Shown here: positions 33,656 to 42,816 of the stretch, piece after piece
Layout: each line of letters begins with the position of its first letter
Position numbering within the stretch: position 1 is the first letter of the stretch
Assembly: GCF_009192735.1 (NCBI RefSeq)
Contig: NZ_VTFU01000001.1
Span: forward strand, 744,001-808,000
Reading direction: 5' to 3'
Length of the DNA stretch: 64,000 nucleotides
From: Arthrobacter gandavensis
GTDB lineage: Bacteria; Actinomycetota; Actinomycetes; Actinomycetales; Micrococcaceae
Made by a program: the position numbers and the translations under genes
Notes under the pieces: generated by a model
Database searches by the model: none
What the model saw: the letters and a program-made list of their open reading frames with translations, nothing else
Told to the model about the DNA's origin: nothing

Positions 33656-34819
33656 TCAGCGAGAGTCGAAGGCTGGGGGCTGATCCCCGCCGTCGGCCCT
33701 CCGCTGCTCGACGCCCGAGGCGCCGGAAGCGGGTACGCGGCGCCAGGGGCGACGGTCGAAGATTGCCAGCAGCTGCGCACCAAGCCCAAGGAACACCATG
33801 GCCAGCCAGACGACGATGTTCAGCCACGGAATGTGCAGCGCGACAATGAGGATCAGGCCTCCGACAAGCGCCTTGATCACTGGATGCTGGTTGCCGCGGA
33901 AGATGAGCCTGCCAACCAAGTAGGCGCCGAAGACAAAGGTGGCGAGCGTCAGCGTTATCCAAACCAAAAGGACTGCCAGCGCCAGGGGCGCCCCGATGAC
34001 CGTGGCCAGGAGGAGCACCACCACGAGGGGAACGGCAATTGATGCCACAAAACCGACCAGCAGCGCCTTCCACGGCCGAGGCAGGAGCCGATCGGTCACC
34101 CGGTGCAGCAAACGGGGAAAGAGCCAACCGGCGAGCGCCGTGATGAGGCTCAGCGCAACCAGCGCATACAGCAGCCCGAGCAGCTACCCAACGACCTTCT
34201 CCCCCGCCGAGGGCTCCTGCTCGGGCTCCGGGGCTATGCGCTCCACGGTGCCGCTGACCGCGTCCGCGGAGATGTTTGCCTCCTCGTCGGAGTTGTAGGT
34301 GAGGTTGCCCCCGACCGTCCCGCTGACGGTGAGGTTTCCCACGCCGACCTCGACATCACGGCCGACCGCACCGTTTATGGCGATGTCCCCCGCGGCACCC
34401 ACCAGGTCCTCCCCGAGGGACCCGGCATCGGTGATGGTGAGGGTTGCCGCGAAGATCGTTCCACTGCGGGCAACTTCACCGCTGATGGTCACGTCCTGCC
34501 CGGCGAGCCGCACGTTTCCGTCGACGTTGCCGGTAATGGTGATCGTTTGGGCTGCCGCGATCACATCGCCCGTGACATTTCCGCTGATGGTGACGCTCTG
34601 TCCGGAGACGTACACGTCACCGGATACGTCATCCTGCACATCGATGTTCAGTCCGCTGTAGAACTGCGGACCGGTGCCGTCGTTATCCACGGCGAAGGGT
34701 GCGGCCTGGGGACTGGAAACCGGGGACGAGGCGAAGGCGCCTGACCCCGTTGCCAGTATCAGGAAGCAGGCGGCGAGAACTGCGGAGAGAGTCCGCCGGG
34801 CAGGAGAAGGAGGTCTCAT
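33656..34819 (-). pseudogene. Bactofilin-like secreted/membrane protein interrupted by an in-frame TAG
   Basis: Frame from ATG 34819 (GGAAAGG ribosome site) gives a signal-type helix (TLSAVLAACFLILATGSGAFA) and a long run of hydrophobic-Thr-Ile-Gly repeats, VSGDVYVSGQSVTISGNVTGD and onward, typical of polymer-forming bactofilin-like beta-helices. It stops at TAG 34184-34186. The same frame then continues without another stop as LLGLLYALVALSLITALAGWLF and four further membrane helices to 33656. The stop replaces what is most simply a tryptophan codon (VVG-W-LLG). Together it would be a 387-residue exported beta-helix plus membrane domain, a layout known from actinobacterial polymer-forming proteins. 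Confidence 0.78.
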
Positions 34820-35005
34820 CGGAATGCCTTTCCGGGGTACGGTGTTCGCCTGTTCTTCCTCGTCAGAGGGCTGGCGAAGCGGCATCCCGCGGCTGGCTGC
34901 CATGAGTGTCCGGCGCCGCGGTCCCGGGGCCAGTGTTTTCAGTGTCCAGCAGATGTTCGCCGTGCAATAGGGGCGACGGCTCCGGCTGAACCGGATGGAG
35001 CATGA

Positions 35006-36028
35006 TTACGGGGTCAGCAGTACCTTCACCGCCCGGCGTTCGTCCATGGCACGGTAGCCTTCCGCGGCGTCCTCGAGGGGAAGGGTGAGGTCGAAAACCT
35101 GGCCGGGATCGATGGTCCGGTTCCAGACCAGGTCGATCAGTTCGGGCAGGAACCGGCGGACCGGCGCCGGCCCGCCGAGCATGTTGATCTCGGCGAAGAA
35201 CAGTTCCAGCCCGGGCAGCGCCACGTCATGGGATACGCCCACGAATCCCATGTGCCCGCCGGGCCGGGTGGAGCGGACCGCCTGCATCATCGATTCCTGG
35301 GTCCCCACTGCCTCCACTACTGAGTGTGCCCCGAGCCCGTGTGTCAGGTCCTTGATGACGGCCACGCCGTCGTCGCCGCGTTCGGCAACAATGTCGGTGG
35401 CGCCGAAGCGGCGGGCCAGTTCCTGCCGTTGAGGATGGCGGCTCAGGGCTATGACCCGCTCGGCGCCGAGCTGGCGGGCGGCCAGGACGGCAAGGAGCCC
35501 GACGGCGCCGTCGCCCACCACCGCCACGGTCTTCCCGGGACCGGCGGCGGCGGCCACGGCACCGAACCAACCGGTGCCCAGCACATCGGAGGCGGCCATC
35601 AGCGATGGCAGCAGGTCGGCGTCGGGCTGGCCGGGCGTGGCAACCAGGGTGCCGTCGGCAAGCGGGATCCGGGCGAACTGCGCCTGGGTGCCGATCGCGC
35701 CCATCGGATGCGCCTGGACGCAGCGGCTTTGGAAACCGGCCCGGCAAATCTCGCAGGTGTTGTCGGAGGCCCAGAAGGATCCGACGACGAAGTCTCCGGG
35801 TTTCACCGTGCGGACCTCGCTGCCAACCTCTGTCACGGTGCCCACGTATTCATGGCCCATCGGTGCCACGGCCGGAACGTCTTCAATGCCGCGGTATGGC
35901 CAGAGGTCGGAGCCGCAGATGCAGGTGGCGGCGAGCTGGATGACAGCGTCCGTTGGTTCAATGATCCGCGGGTCCGCACGGTCCTCCACCCGGATGTCAC
36001 CGGGGGCATGAATAACTACTCCGCGCAT
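35006..36028 (-). CDS. Zinc-dependent alcohol dehydrogenase-like protein (MDR superfamily)
   Basis: 340 aa. Catalytic zinc ligands are in ATCICGSDLWPYRG and MGHEYVG; the structural-zinc loop SDNTCEICRAGFQSRC shows three rather than four clustered cysteines. Nucleotide-binding motif is VAVVGDGAVGLLAVLAARQLGA, and a basic residue following the second strand suggests NADP. GHM-x-FVGVSHDV and VFDLTLPLEDAAEGYRAMDERRAVKVLL close the family pattern. Divergent from the aldo/keto reductase at 36207, suggesting a shared promoter region and joint carbonyl or alcohol metabolism. Confidence 0.9.
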   Translation of the reverse strand: MRGVVIHAPGDIRVEDRADPRIIEPTDAVIQLAATCICGSDLWPYRGIEDVPAVAPMGHEYVGTVTEVGSEVRTVKPGDFVVGSFWASDNTCEICRAGFQSRCVQAHPMGAIGTQAQFARIPLADGTLVATPGQPDADLLPSLMAASDVLGTGWFGAVAAAAGPGKTVAVVGDGAVGLLAVLAARQLGAERVIALSRHPQRQELARRFGATDIVAERGDDGVAVIKDLTHGLGAHSVVEAVGTQESMMQAVRSTRPGGHMGFVGVSHDVALPGLELFFAEINMLGGPAPVRRFLPELIDLVWNRTIDPGQVFDLTLPLEDAAEGYRAMDERRAVKVLLTP

Positions 36029-36206
36029 GGGTTGCTCCCTTCAAAAAATCCTGTGCAGTTCCTCCTCCAGCAGACCATTGCCCTCCGCGCCCGGGAAGTC
36101 CCGGCCCGCGCCGGCGGACACCGGCCGGGCATTCCGTTGGCGCACCCCCTGCGGGAGCATGGGGTGTGGGGGATCACCGTTTCGCCGATTCCAAGGAGCA
36201 GGACCC

Positions 36207-37061
36207 ATGATCCTGAACGAGACCTACATGATGGTCAATGGACTTTCCATCCCGAAGCTGGGCCTGGGCACCTGGTTCATTGAGGACGACCGCGCCGCGC
36301 AGGCCGTCCGGGACGCCATTGGCATCGGCTACCGCAACATTGATACCGCACAGGCCTACGGCAATGAGCACGGTGTGGGAGAAGGAGTGCGCAGCAGCGG
36401 CGTTCCCCGCGATGAGTTGTTCGTCTCCAGCAAACTGGCCGCCGAGATCAAGGATTACGACGGTGCCGTGGCCGCGATCGACGGGTCGCTGACGACGATG
36501 GGCCTGGATTATCTGGACCTTATGCTCATCCACAGCCCGCAGCCGTGGGACGACTGGCGCGGCGGCACCTACGCCGAGGGCAACCGGCAGGCATGGCGGG
36601 CGCTGGAGGAAGCCCAGCAGGCGGGCAAGCTCCGCTCCATTGGCGTCTCCAACTTCGAGCAGTCCGACCTGGAAAACATCGTCTCGGTCTCCACGGTTTC
36701 CCCACAGGTAAACCAAGTGCTCTTCCACATCGGCAACACGCCGGATGACCTCCTCTCCTACTGCACCGGGGAGGGCATCCTCATTGAGGCTTATTCCCCC
36801 ATTGCCCACGGGGAAATCCTGACAAACGCGGACGTCATCGAAATGGCGGAACGCTACTCGGTGACCGTCCCGCAGCTGTGCATCCGCTACGCCCTGCAGA
36901 TGGGCACGGTCCCGCTGCCCAAAACCGCAAACCCGGACCACATGCGCGAGAACGCGCAGGTCGACTTCACCATCTCCGACGAGGACATCAGCACGCTGTG
37001 GCGCCTGCGCATCAATGACTACGGCAAGTCCGGCAAGTTCCCGGTCTTCAGCGGCAAGTAA
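36207..37061 (+). CDS. Aldo/keto reductase
   Basis: 284-aa NADPH-dependent reductase of the 2,5-diketo-gluconic acid reductase-like group. Catalytic tetrad: Asp and Tyr in NIDTAQAYGNE, Lys in FVSSKLAAE, His in LMLIHSPQPWDD. Cofactor segment is YALQMGTVPLPKTANPDHMRENA. ATG at 36207 with AAGGAG ribosome site; a longer in-frame opening upstream has no coding character. A second family member is at 62334. Confidence 0.92.
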   Translation: MILNETYMMVNGLSIPKLGLGTWFIEDDRAAQAVRDAIGIGYRNIDTAQAYGNEHGVGEGVRSSGVPRDELFVSSKLAAEIKDYDGAVAAIDGSLTTMGLDYLDLMLIHSPQPWDDWRGGTYAEGNRQAWRALEEAQQAGKLRSIGVSNFEQSDLENIVSVSTVSPQVNQVLFHIGNTPDDLLSYCTGEGILIEAYSPIAHGEILTNADVIEMAERYSVTVPQLCIRYALQMGTVPLPKTANPDHMRENAQVDFTISDEDISTLWRLRINDYGKSGKFPVFSGK

Positions 37062-37100
37062 CACCCGGTGCGCGGAGTTCATGCCGCTAGTCTCGACTCC

Positions 37101-37569
37101 ATGGACACGACCGGACCGGCGGTAAAAGCGGGCATCAAACGCGTCGAAATCAGCGGTTTCAGCCTGGCGGCCGCATCCGGCCTGGCCATTTGGGGCGCGT
37201 CCACCGTCATGGGGGCACCCTCCACCGATGCGGCCGGCCGGCACGTGCTGCTTCACTTCTTCGGTTTGTCCCGGGACAACATCTGCGGCTGCTGACCGCA
37301 GTCCTCGTCTTCCTGGTCGCGGCGGGCGTCGGAGACCAGACGCGGTTCGAAGCCCCCAACGGGCAGTCCATCGTGGTCACGCAGGACGGCTTCGACGGCG
37401 ACGGCGTGGACATCTACACCGAGCACGGCAAAATCCACTATGTCCGGAACCGGGACGCCAACGAGCTCGGCGGCTTTCCCCGGGTCAAGGACCGCAACTG
37501 CAACTCGCGGCCGCTGAGGACACCCTGCTGTTCACCTGCGGAACACAAACCGTCACCGTGGTTCCGTGA
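37101..37569 (+). pseudogene. Small membrane/secreted protein broken by two frameshifts
   Basis: Three frames must be joined to read one coherent protein: from ATG 37101 (GFSLAAASGLAIWGASTVMG) to about 37275; then LRLLTAVLVFLVAAGVGDQTRF and DGFDGDGVDIYTEHGKIHYVRNRD to about 37500; then LAAAEDTLLFTCGTQTVTVV ending in P-stop at 37569. Each segment has strong coding character, so a gene damaged by two one-base changes is likely. Family not recognised. The stop codon lies within a 15-bp tandem repeat. Confidence 0.5.
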
Positions 37570-37602
37570 GTGGTGGTTCCGTGAGTGGTGGTTCCGTGAG
37601 TG
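37558..37602. repeat. Three perfect 15-bp tandem repeats
   Basis: GTGGTTCCGTGAGTG occurs three times in a row. The first copy holds the last codons and stop of the broken gene, so each unit repeats the same VVP-stop coding end. Recent duplication of a gene terminus is the simplest account. Confidence 0.92.
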
Positions 37603-37686
37603 CGGGTCCCGGAAGCGTGATCAAGACCAACCACGGCGGGAGACCTGTTCGGGAATGCCGGCGCCGTACGCCGGGTTGCAGCAAGC

Positions 37687-38394
37687 ATGACTCCAGATAT
37701 GCCCAGCACCGCGTCTGACACCCCCGGCCACAGCATTCCCTCCGCTTCGGAGCACCTGCACATTGCCGTCGTGGGCGCGGGACGCGTGGGCACCGCCGTC
37801 GCCCGCTCACTGCTCGACGCCGGATACCGGGTTTCGCTCTCCGCCTCCGGTGACCCGGCGCAGCTGGCCCTGATGGCCGAAATCGTAACCCCGGGTGCCC
37901 AGCCGAAGTGGACCCGGGATGCCGTGGCCGACGCTGACCTGGTGATCCTCGCCGTGCCCCTGCACCGGCTGCAGCACGTGGACCCCGCCCTGTTGGAGGG
38001 CCGGATAGTGGTGGATGCGATGAACTACTGGCCGCCCGTGGACGGGGAGATTCCTGCGTTCGCCGCGGGAACCCGCGGCTCGTCCGTGGTGGTGCAGGAG
38101 ATGTTCCCGGGCGCCGTCGTCGTCAAGAGCTTTAACCACACCGGATACTCCAGCCTGGAACCCGACCGCCGGCCCGCCGGCCATCCGGAACGCCTTGGCC
38201 TGGCCGTGGCGGGTGACCATCCGGAGGCAGTCGCGCTCGTCTCGGCGGTGGTGGAGAAGATCGGTTATGACCCGGTTGCCGTGGATTCCCTCAGCGGCAC
38301 CGCGTTCCTGCAGCCCGGCGGATCGGCGTTCGGAGCACGGCTAACCGGTGCGGAGCTGCAAGCACTCGGCGCCGTCCCCGCACCCGTGTCCTGA
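37687..38394 (+). CDS. F420-dependent NADP reductase-like protein (divergent copy)
   Basis: 235 aa with a Rossmann start LHIAVVGAGRVGTAVARSLLDAGYRVSLSASG, DADLVILAVPLHRLQ, VVDAMNYWPPVDGEI and VVVKSFNHTGYSSLEPD, the order found in NADPH:F420 oxidoreductases. It differs clearly from the two near-identical paralogs at 51968 and 54599. May move hydride between NADP and F420 or act on a related small substrate. Start ATG at 37687 has an indifferent ribosome site. Confidence 0.82.
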   Translation: MTPDMPSTASDTPGHSIPSASEHLHIAVVGAGRVGTAVARSLLDAGYRVSLSASGDPAQLALMAEIVTPGAQPKWTRDAVADADLVILAVPLHRLQHVDPALLEGRIVVDAMNYWPPVDGEIPAFAAGTRGSSVVVQEMFPGAVVVKSFNHTGYSSLEPDRRPAGHPERLGLAVAGDHPEAVALVSAVVEKIGYDPVAVDSLSGTAFLQPGGSAFGARLTGAELQALGAVPAPVS

Positions 38395-38538
38395 GGGAGG
38401 ATACCGGACGCATCACTGCCCGTCCCGGGATTGGGAGATCCCGGCGCTGGATTACCCAAAGACCCGGATGCTGCTTCCCCGGCGCGGATACAGTCTCGTG
38501 TGTTCGGTGATCAATTTCCGCCAGCTGAAGGGCTCAAA

Positions 38539-39054
38539 ATGTCAGATCGCAACTACACCTTGTTCGTGTCGTCGTACAGCGACGCAGGAGCAGCGGCATC
38601 GGATTTCAGGACCATCAAGGACATGGATGAAGGAGTGGTGGCCGCGGTTGTCCTCTCCCGTGATGCCTCGGGACGGGTTGATGTGAAGGAGCACGGAGGC
38701 GGCCTGATTGGCGGCGGCACCACGGCCGGGGCCATTGCCGGGCTGGTGGTGGGACTGTTTGCGCCGCCGCTGCTGCTGTCGGGCGTCATTGGCGCTGCGA
38801 TCGGCGCCGGCGCCGGTGCCATCGCCAAGCGCCACGAGGAGAAGAAGATTGGCGTCGAGGCGGACGAATGGCTGCCGCCGGGGTCCTCGGCGCTCGTCGC
38901 CGTCGTCGACGATCTGTACCTGGACCGGGTGGACCGGGCGGTGACCCAGGCGACGAAGAAAATCAACAAGGCCATCGACAAGGGTGATTACGACGCCGTG
39001 GTGAAGGCGATCAACGAGGGCGACGAGAAGATCGTGGAGGCAGTGGCTTCCTGA
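38539..39054 (+). CDS. DUF1269-like membrane-associated protein
   Basis: 171 aa from ATG 38539 (AAGGGC ribosome site). Opens with a small alpha/beta segment (YTLFVSSYSDAGAAASDF), then a glycine-rich hydrophobic stretch (LIGGGTTAGAIAGLVVGLFAPPLLLSGVIGAAIGAGAGAIA) and a soluble tail ending in a charged helix. This is the DUF1269 layout; function unknown, perhaps envelope stress. Codon use matches the chromosome, so it is native rather than acquired. Confidence 0.8.
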   Translation: MSDRNYTLFVSSYSDAGAAASDFRTIKDMDEGVVAAVVLSRDASGRVDVKEHGGGLIGGGTTAGAIAGLVVGLFAPPLLLSGVIGAAIGAGAGAIAKRHEEKKIGVEADEWLPPGSSALVAVVDDLYLDRVDRAVTQATKKINKAIDKGDYDAVVKAINEGDEKIVEAVAS

Positions 39055-39059
39055 TCCGG

Positions 39060-39626
39060 TCACCGTCCCGGCGGCGCCTCGACGGTGTCGGCCGGGACGG
39101 GCTCCGCCGGGACGGGCCAGCGACCCGTGGCCCGGTGGTAGTCGATGGCGCGCAGCAACGGGCCCATGACGAAACCGTTGAGGTTCAGGCTGAGTTTGGC
39201 GCCGTGGATGGATCTGATGGTCAGAATCGGCTGCCTTCTGACTCTCCCCAGATGATAGGTGTCGATGTCGCAGTAGGGAATGACGTGTTCCTTGCCAAGG
39301 ATCGAGCGGAAAGCCACCTCATATTGGCGCGGAGCAACGTAGAAATTGCGGTACATTCCCACGAACATCCACCCCGCCAGGAAGACCGCTGCGGAAGCGA
39401 TCCGGGCATCGAGGGGACGTTCCGGCGTGAACCATCCGACCATGCCGATCAGGACTCCCGTGCCGATGAGGAGCCACCCGATCAACGGGACCATCTTGGG
39501 CATCCGGATTCGTTCCGGGTATTCCTTGGACCGGTTGGGGTGCTTACGCGCCCACCAGCCGGCCACGGCCAGGAACACGGTCATGCTGGTCGAGATGGCG
39601 ACCTGCAGGAATCCCTCTGTTGACAT
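39060..39626 (-). CDS. Membrane protein, unknown
   Basis: 188 aa with three predicted helices (TSMTVFLAVAGWWA, VPLIGWLLIGTGVLIGMVGWF, IASAAVFLAGWMFVGMY) followed by a beta-rich cytoplasmic tail that includes YEVAFRSILGKEHVIPYCDI and ILTIRSIHGAKLSLNL, resembling a membrane-tethered PH-like fold. Convergent with the DUF1269 gene, 5 bp away. No family name assigned. Confidence 0.7.
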   Translation of the reverse strand: MSTEGFLQVAISTSMTVFLAVAGWWARKHPNRSKEYPERIRMPKMVPLIGWLLIGTGVLIGMVGWFTPERPLDARIASAAVFLAGWMFVGMYRNFYVAPRQYEVAFRSILGKEHVIPYCDIDTYHLGRVRRQPILTIRSIHGAKLSLNLNGFVMGPLLRAIDYHRATGRWPVPAEPVPADTVEAPPGR

Positions 39627-39641
39627 GCCTGAAAATCTACC

Positions 39642-40361
39642 TCAGGCCGGCGGCTTCCGCGGCTGTGGCGAACGCCAGGAACCGCGCAGGACCTCGACGC
39701 CGTCCAGCAGGACATCGAGCCCGACGGCGAATTCGGCGTCGTAGTCATAGCCCGCCTTCGCCAGCTCCCCCACCACTTCAAGCAGATACGGATACCGCTC
39801 TGCGGCCTCCGCTGATTCAGCGCTTCGGGTTGCTGCCGCGGCTTGGGCCGACTCCTCCGGGGTCTCAAAGGAGAGGGTCTTCTGCTGCAGGGCAAATCCG
39901 TAGACGTAGGCATCAAGCATGCTCGTCACATGGACGGTGGTGCGGAACGAAAACCCGCTCTCCCGCAGGCATCCCAGCATCGCGTTGTGCTGCCTCAGGC
40001 TCTCCGGACCCGGGCGGCCGGCCGCCTCCATCCGTCCCACGGCCCAGCGGTGCCGGGTGAGGGCGTCCCGGAGGGAAACCGCACGGTTCCGCATTCCCTG
40101 CTTCCAGCCGTGAGCGGCCTCCGGTTCGGTCACCTCGCTCCAGACCAGATCCACCATGCCCTCGAGCAGTTCCTGCTTATTGGCCACGTGCTTGTACAGG
40201 GCCATCGGCACCACCCCAAGCTCCTGCGACAGGGTGCGCATGGTGAGACCCTCGATTCCCGCCTGGTCCGCGAGTTCGACGCCGGCGCGGAGCACGGTTT
40301 CCCGGTTCAGGCGCGGCCGGGACACGGACGGCTGCCGCCGGTCCCGGGGTTCCTGAGCCAA
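39642..40361 (-). CDS. TetR/AcrR-family regulator
   Basis: 239 aa. N-terminal DNA-binding helices ETVLRAGVELADQAGIEGLTMRTLSQELGVVPMALYKHVANKQELLEGMVDLVW are complete; the C-terminal ligand domain resembles the TetR_C (tetracyclin-type) group. TTG start at 40361 with GGAAGG seven bases upstream. Divergent from the DUF4386 gene with two matching operator boxes between them, so it probably represses that gene and itself. Confidence 0.92.
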   Translation of the reverse strand: MAQEPRDRRQPSVSRPRLNRETVLRAGVELADQAGIEGLTMRTLSQELGVVPMALYKHVANKQELLEGMVDLVWSEVTEPEAAHGWKQGMRNRAVSLRDALTRHRWAVGRMEAAGRPGPESLRQHNAMLGCLRESGFSFRTTVHVTSMLDAYVYGFALQQKTLSFETPEESAQAAAATRSAESAEAAERYPYLLEVVGELAKAGYDYDAEFAVGLDVLLDGVEVLRGSWRSPQPRKPPA

Positions 40362-40388
40362 AGGGTCCGCCTTCCCGCGAATTGATGG

Positions 40389-40445
40389 TTGACAGAGTGT
40401 ACGTCATACACCTACCTTCAGGGGTATTCGGTGTACAAAGTACAC
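40389..40445. promoter_or_regulatory. Two identical-pattern TetR operator boxes and promoter
   Basis: GTGTACGTCATACAC (40397-40411) and GTGTACAAAGTACAC (40431-40445) share the pattern GTGTA-N5-TACAC, spaced 34 bp centre to centre. A perfect TTGACA -35 for the plus strand is at 40389-40394, and the first box fills its spacer before TACCTT. Repressor binding would block RNA polymerase directly. Confidence 0.82.
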
Positions 40446-40466
40446 CTCTGGCCGCCAGGGAGCATT

Positions 40467-41165
40467 ATGCAAGCCTCCAACCGGACCGCCCGGACCGCCG
40501 GGATCCTCTTCCTCCTCACCTTTGTCTCGGCGATCACCGGGGTTGCACTCTACGCACCGCTGCTCACCGACACGGACTACGTCATCGGACCGGGCGCGGA
40601 CACCAGAATCCTGCTCGGAGCCGTTTGCGAACTGGTGCTGATCATCGCGAACATTGGCACCGCCGTCGTGCTGTATCCCGTCCTGCGCCGGCACAGCGAG
40701 GCGGCCGCCATTGGATATGTCGCCGCGCGGATCATGGAATGCGCCCTGATCGCCGTCGGAATCCTCAGCGTGCTCACCGTGGTGACTTTGCGGCAGACCG
40801 CAGGCGCCGGGGCCGGTGAGTACCTGCCCGTGGCCCGGGCCCTGGTGGCGGTGCACGGCTGGACGTTCCTGCTGGGGCCGGGGTTTGTGGTCGGGATCGG
40901 GAACGGGCTGCTGCTCGGCTTCCTGATGTACCGCTCGCATTTAGTGCCCCGGCCGCTGGCGCTGTTCGGCATCATCGGCGGTCCGCTGATGTCGCTGTCC
41001 GGTGTCGCCGTGCTTTTTGGCGCCTACGGCCAGTCCTCGGTTCCGTCGGCCCTGGCCACCCTGCCGGAGATTATTTGGGAGGCCTCGCTGGGGATTTACC
41101 TGACCGTCGTCGGCTTCCGCCGGCTGCGGACTACACAGTGGCCGATGGCGCAATCCGCGACCTGA
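40467..41165 (+). CDS. DUF4386 family membrane protein
   Basis: 232 aa with six membrane helices. Typical features: NRTARTAGILFLLTFVSAITGVALY, a long external loop with DYVIGPGADTRILLGAVCELVLIIANIGTAVVLYPVL, and GWTFLLGPGFVVGIGNGLLLGFLMY. ATG at 40467 has a GGGAGC ribosome site; the same frame is open upstream across the operators but is not used. Function unknown; TetR control suggests response to a toxic compound or lipid change. Confidence 0.85.
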   Translation: MQASNRTARTAGILFLLTFVSAITGVALYAPLLTDTDYVIGPGADTRILLGAVCELVLIIANIGTAVVLYPVLRRHSEAAAIGYVAARIMECALIAVGILSVLTVVTLRQTAGAGAGEYLPVARALVAVHGWTFLLGPGFVVGIGNGLLLGFLMYRSHLVPRPLALFGIIGGPLMSLSGVAVLFGAYGQSSVPSALATLPEIIWEASLGIYLTVVGFRRLRTTQWPMAQSAT

Positions 41166-41208
41166 CGATCGAGCAGTGGCGGCCGTCGGGCACCAGTCCG
41201 GCGGGGTG

Positions 41209-42813
41209 TCACTTGGGGTTGGAGTACATCGCCATCAGCACGCACACGGCGGAAAAGCCGGCCTGAGCCAGCAGCAGCACGCCGGGGGCGTGTCCCAGGA
41301 ACAGTCCCAGCAGCAGGGGCACCAGGGCCAGCAGCGTGGTGTCCATGCCGCGGACCATGGCACCGGTCTGCGCCGACGGCACCGGCCCAAACACGGTGTC
41401 CGTCGGCGGGACCGTCCAGTCCGGCTGCACCCGGTAGGCACCCCGCACCGCCGATGCGCCAAAGCCGACGCCCGCCAGTGCACCCAGCGCTATCAGCTCC
41501 GGACTTCCGGCACCGAGCAGCACGAGCACGGCCAGGAACGCCCCCGCCCACAAGGCCAGCAAGGCTGCGGGCATGGCGGTCCGGCTCAGGCTCACCATGG
41601 CCGGGGACAACGGCAGCAGCATGTCCAACCCGGGAGTAATCGCGGTCCGCCGGGCCACGACTCCCGCCGCCGGGACCGAAGCGAACACGGTCACCGCGAT
41701 CAGCGCCAGCTGCAGCGGCACCGGCTGGCTTCCACCGGTCAGCAGGAGAACAACGCACAGCAGCAGGAGCAGCACGGGCCTGACCAGCCAGCCCCCGGTG
41801 CGCAGGAAGGCAGTGACATCGGTCCGCAACAGCGCCCCGAAGGGCGTGCGTCCGCCCCGCGCGTACCAGCGGCGCGCGCGGACGGTGGCAACTCCCCCGG
41901 CGCCGTCGGACAGCGCCCGCCCCACTTCGTTCAAATCCATCATGTACACGGCGGCACCGGCATGCCCGGAGACTCCCCCGGCGCTGATGAGATCCCGGGC
42001 CGGGATGGTCCCCAGCCGCGGAAAGACGATCAGCCAGAGCTTGACGGCGGCGGCCAGGGCAACCAGGGCCGCTCCCAGTCCGCCGGCTGCGACTTGGCGC
42101 GGCACGAAACTCAGCACGGCCAGGAGCACCAGGCCCGGCAGCGGACCCGCGGCCAACCGCCGCACCGCATTCCGGCGGGACGCCCCGGGATCCGTTTGCC
42201 GTGAACCCGCCGGCCGCTGCCCGGCCCGTTGAGTGACCTGCCGCAGCGCGGCCAGCAGCACGGCAACGACGGCAGCCACCCCAAACACCGCGGCACCCAG
42301 GAACTGTCCGCGGACGCTGGCATCAAGATCGGTAATGAAACCCACCGGCAGGTACAGAACGGACGCACCCGCCCAGACCAGGGCCAGCCGCCGGAGCAGC
42401 CGTCCGGTCACCAGCGGCCGCCGATCCAGGGGCAGGCTCAGCCACCAGTACCCTTCGGCCGTCGTCACCGCCGCCGGACCCACCTTCCGGGCCAAGACCG
42501 TTACGGCCGCCAGGATGGCGAACAGCAGCGCGGTTCCCGCAGCGCCGTCGGGCAGGGCGAACGACGCCGGCGCCACCAGCGTGCGGCCGACAGAGTCCGC
42601 ACCCCAAGCCTGGGCGACCTGCTCGCGCAGCGCCAGGACCAGACCGGCGGCCAGCGCACCAATGGTCCCCAGGGCCAGCACCGCGGTGTACACATCGACA
42701 AAGACATCCCGGAGCCGGGTCCGTGCGCGGGTGAAGGTCCGCGAGGCGTGCCGGGTGTACTGCACCGGGTTGAAAACCGCGGGCACATCGCTCACGGCGG
42801 CGTCCTGAGCCAC
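41209..42813 (-). CDS. DUF6297 family membrane protein (ABC permease-like)
   Basis: 534 aa with about ten to twelve hydrophobic helices, a soluble connecting loop (ARRWYARGGRTPFGALLRTDVTAFLRTGGW) and basic stretch near the start (HASRTFTRARTRLRDVFVD). It is the membrane partner of the ATPase immediately upstream (3 bp apart), as in other actinobacteria. The pair probably exports a lipid, peptide or other hydrophobic compound. Substrate unknown. Confidence 0.82.
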   Translation of the reverse strand: MAQDAAVSDVPAVFNPVQYTRHASRTFTRARTRLRDVFVDVYTAVLALGTIGALAAGLVLALREQVAQAWGADSVGRTLVAPASFALPDGAAGTALLFAILAAVTVLARKVGPAAVTTAEGYWWLSLPLDRRPLVTGRLLRRLALVWAGASVLYLPVGFITDLDASVRGQFLGAAVFGVAAVVAVLLAALRQVTQRAGQRPAGSRQTDPGASRRNAVRRLAAGPLPGLVLLAVLSFVPRQVAAGGLGAALVALAAAVKLWLIVFPRLGTIPARDLISAGGVSGHAGAAVYMMDLNEVGRALSDGAGGVATVRARRWYARGGRTPFGALLRTDVTAFLRTGGWLVRPVLLLLLCVVLLLTGGSQPVPLQLALIAVTVFASVPAAGVVARRTAITPGLDMLLPLSPAMVSLSRTAMPAALLALWAGAFLAVLVLLGAGSPELIALGALAGVGFGASAVRGAYRVQPDWTVPPTDTVFGPVPSAQTGAMVRGMDTTLLALVPLLLGLFLGHAPGVLLLAQAGFSAVCVLMAMYSNPK

Positions 42814-42816
42814 AGG

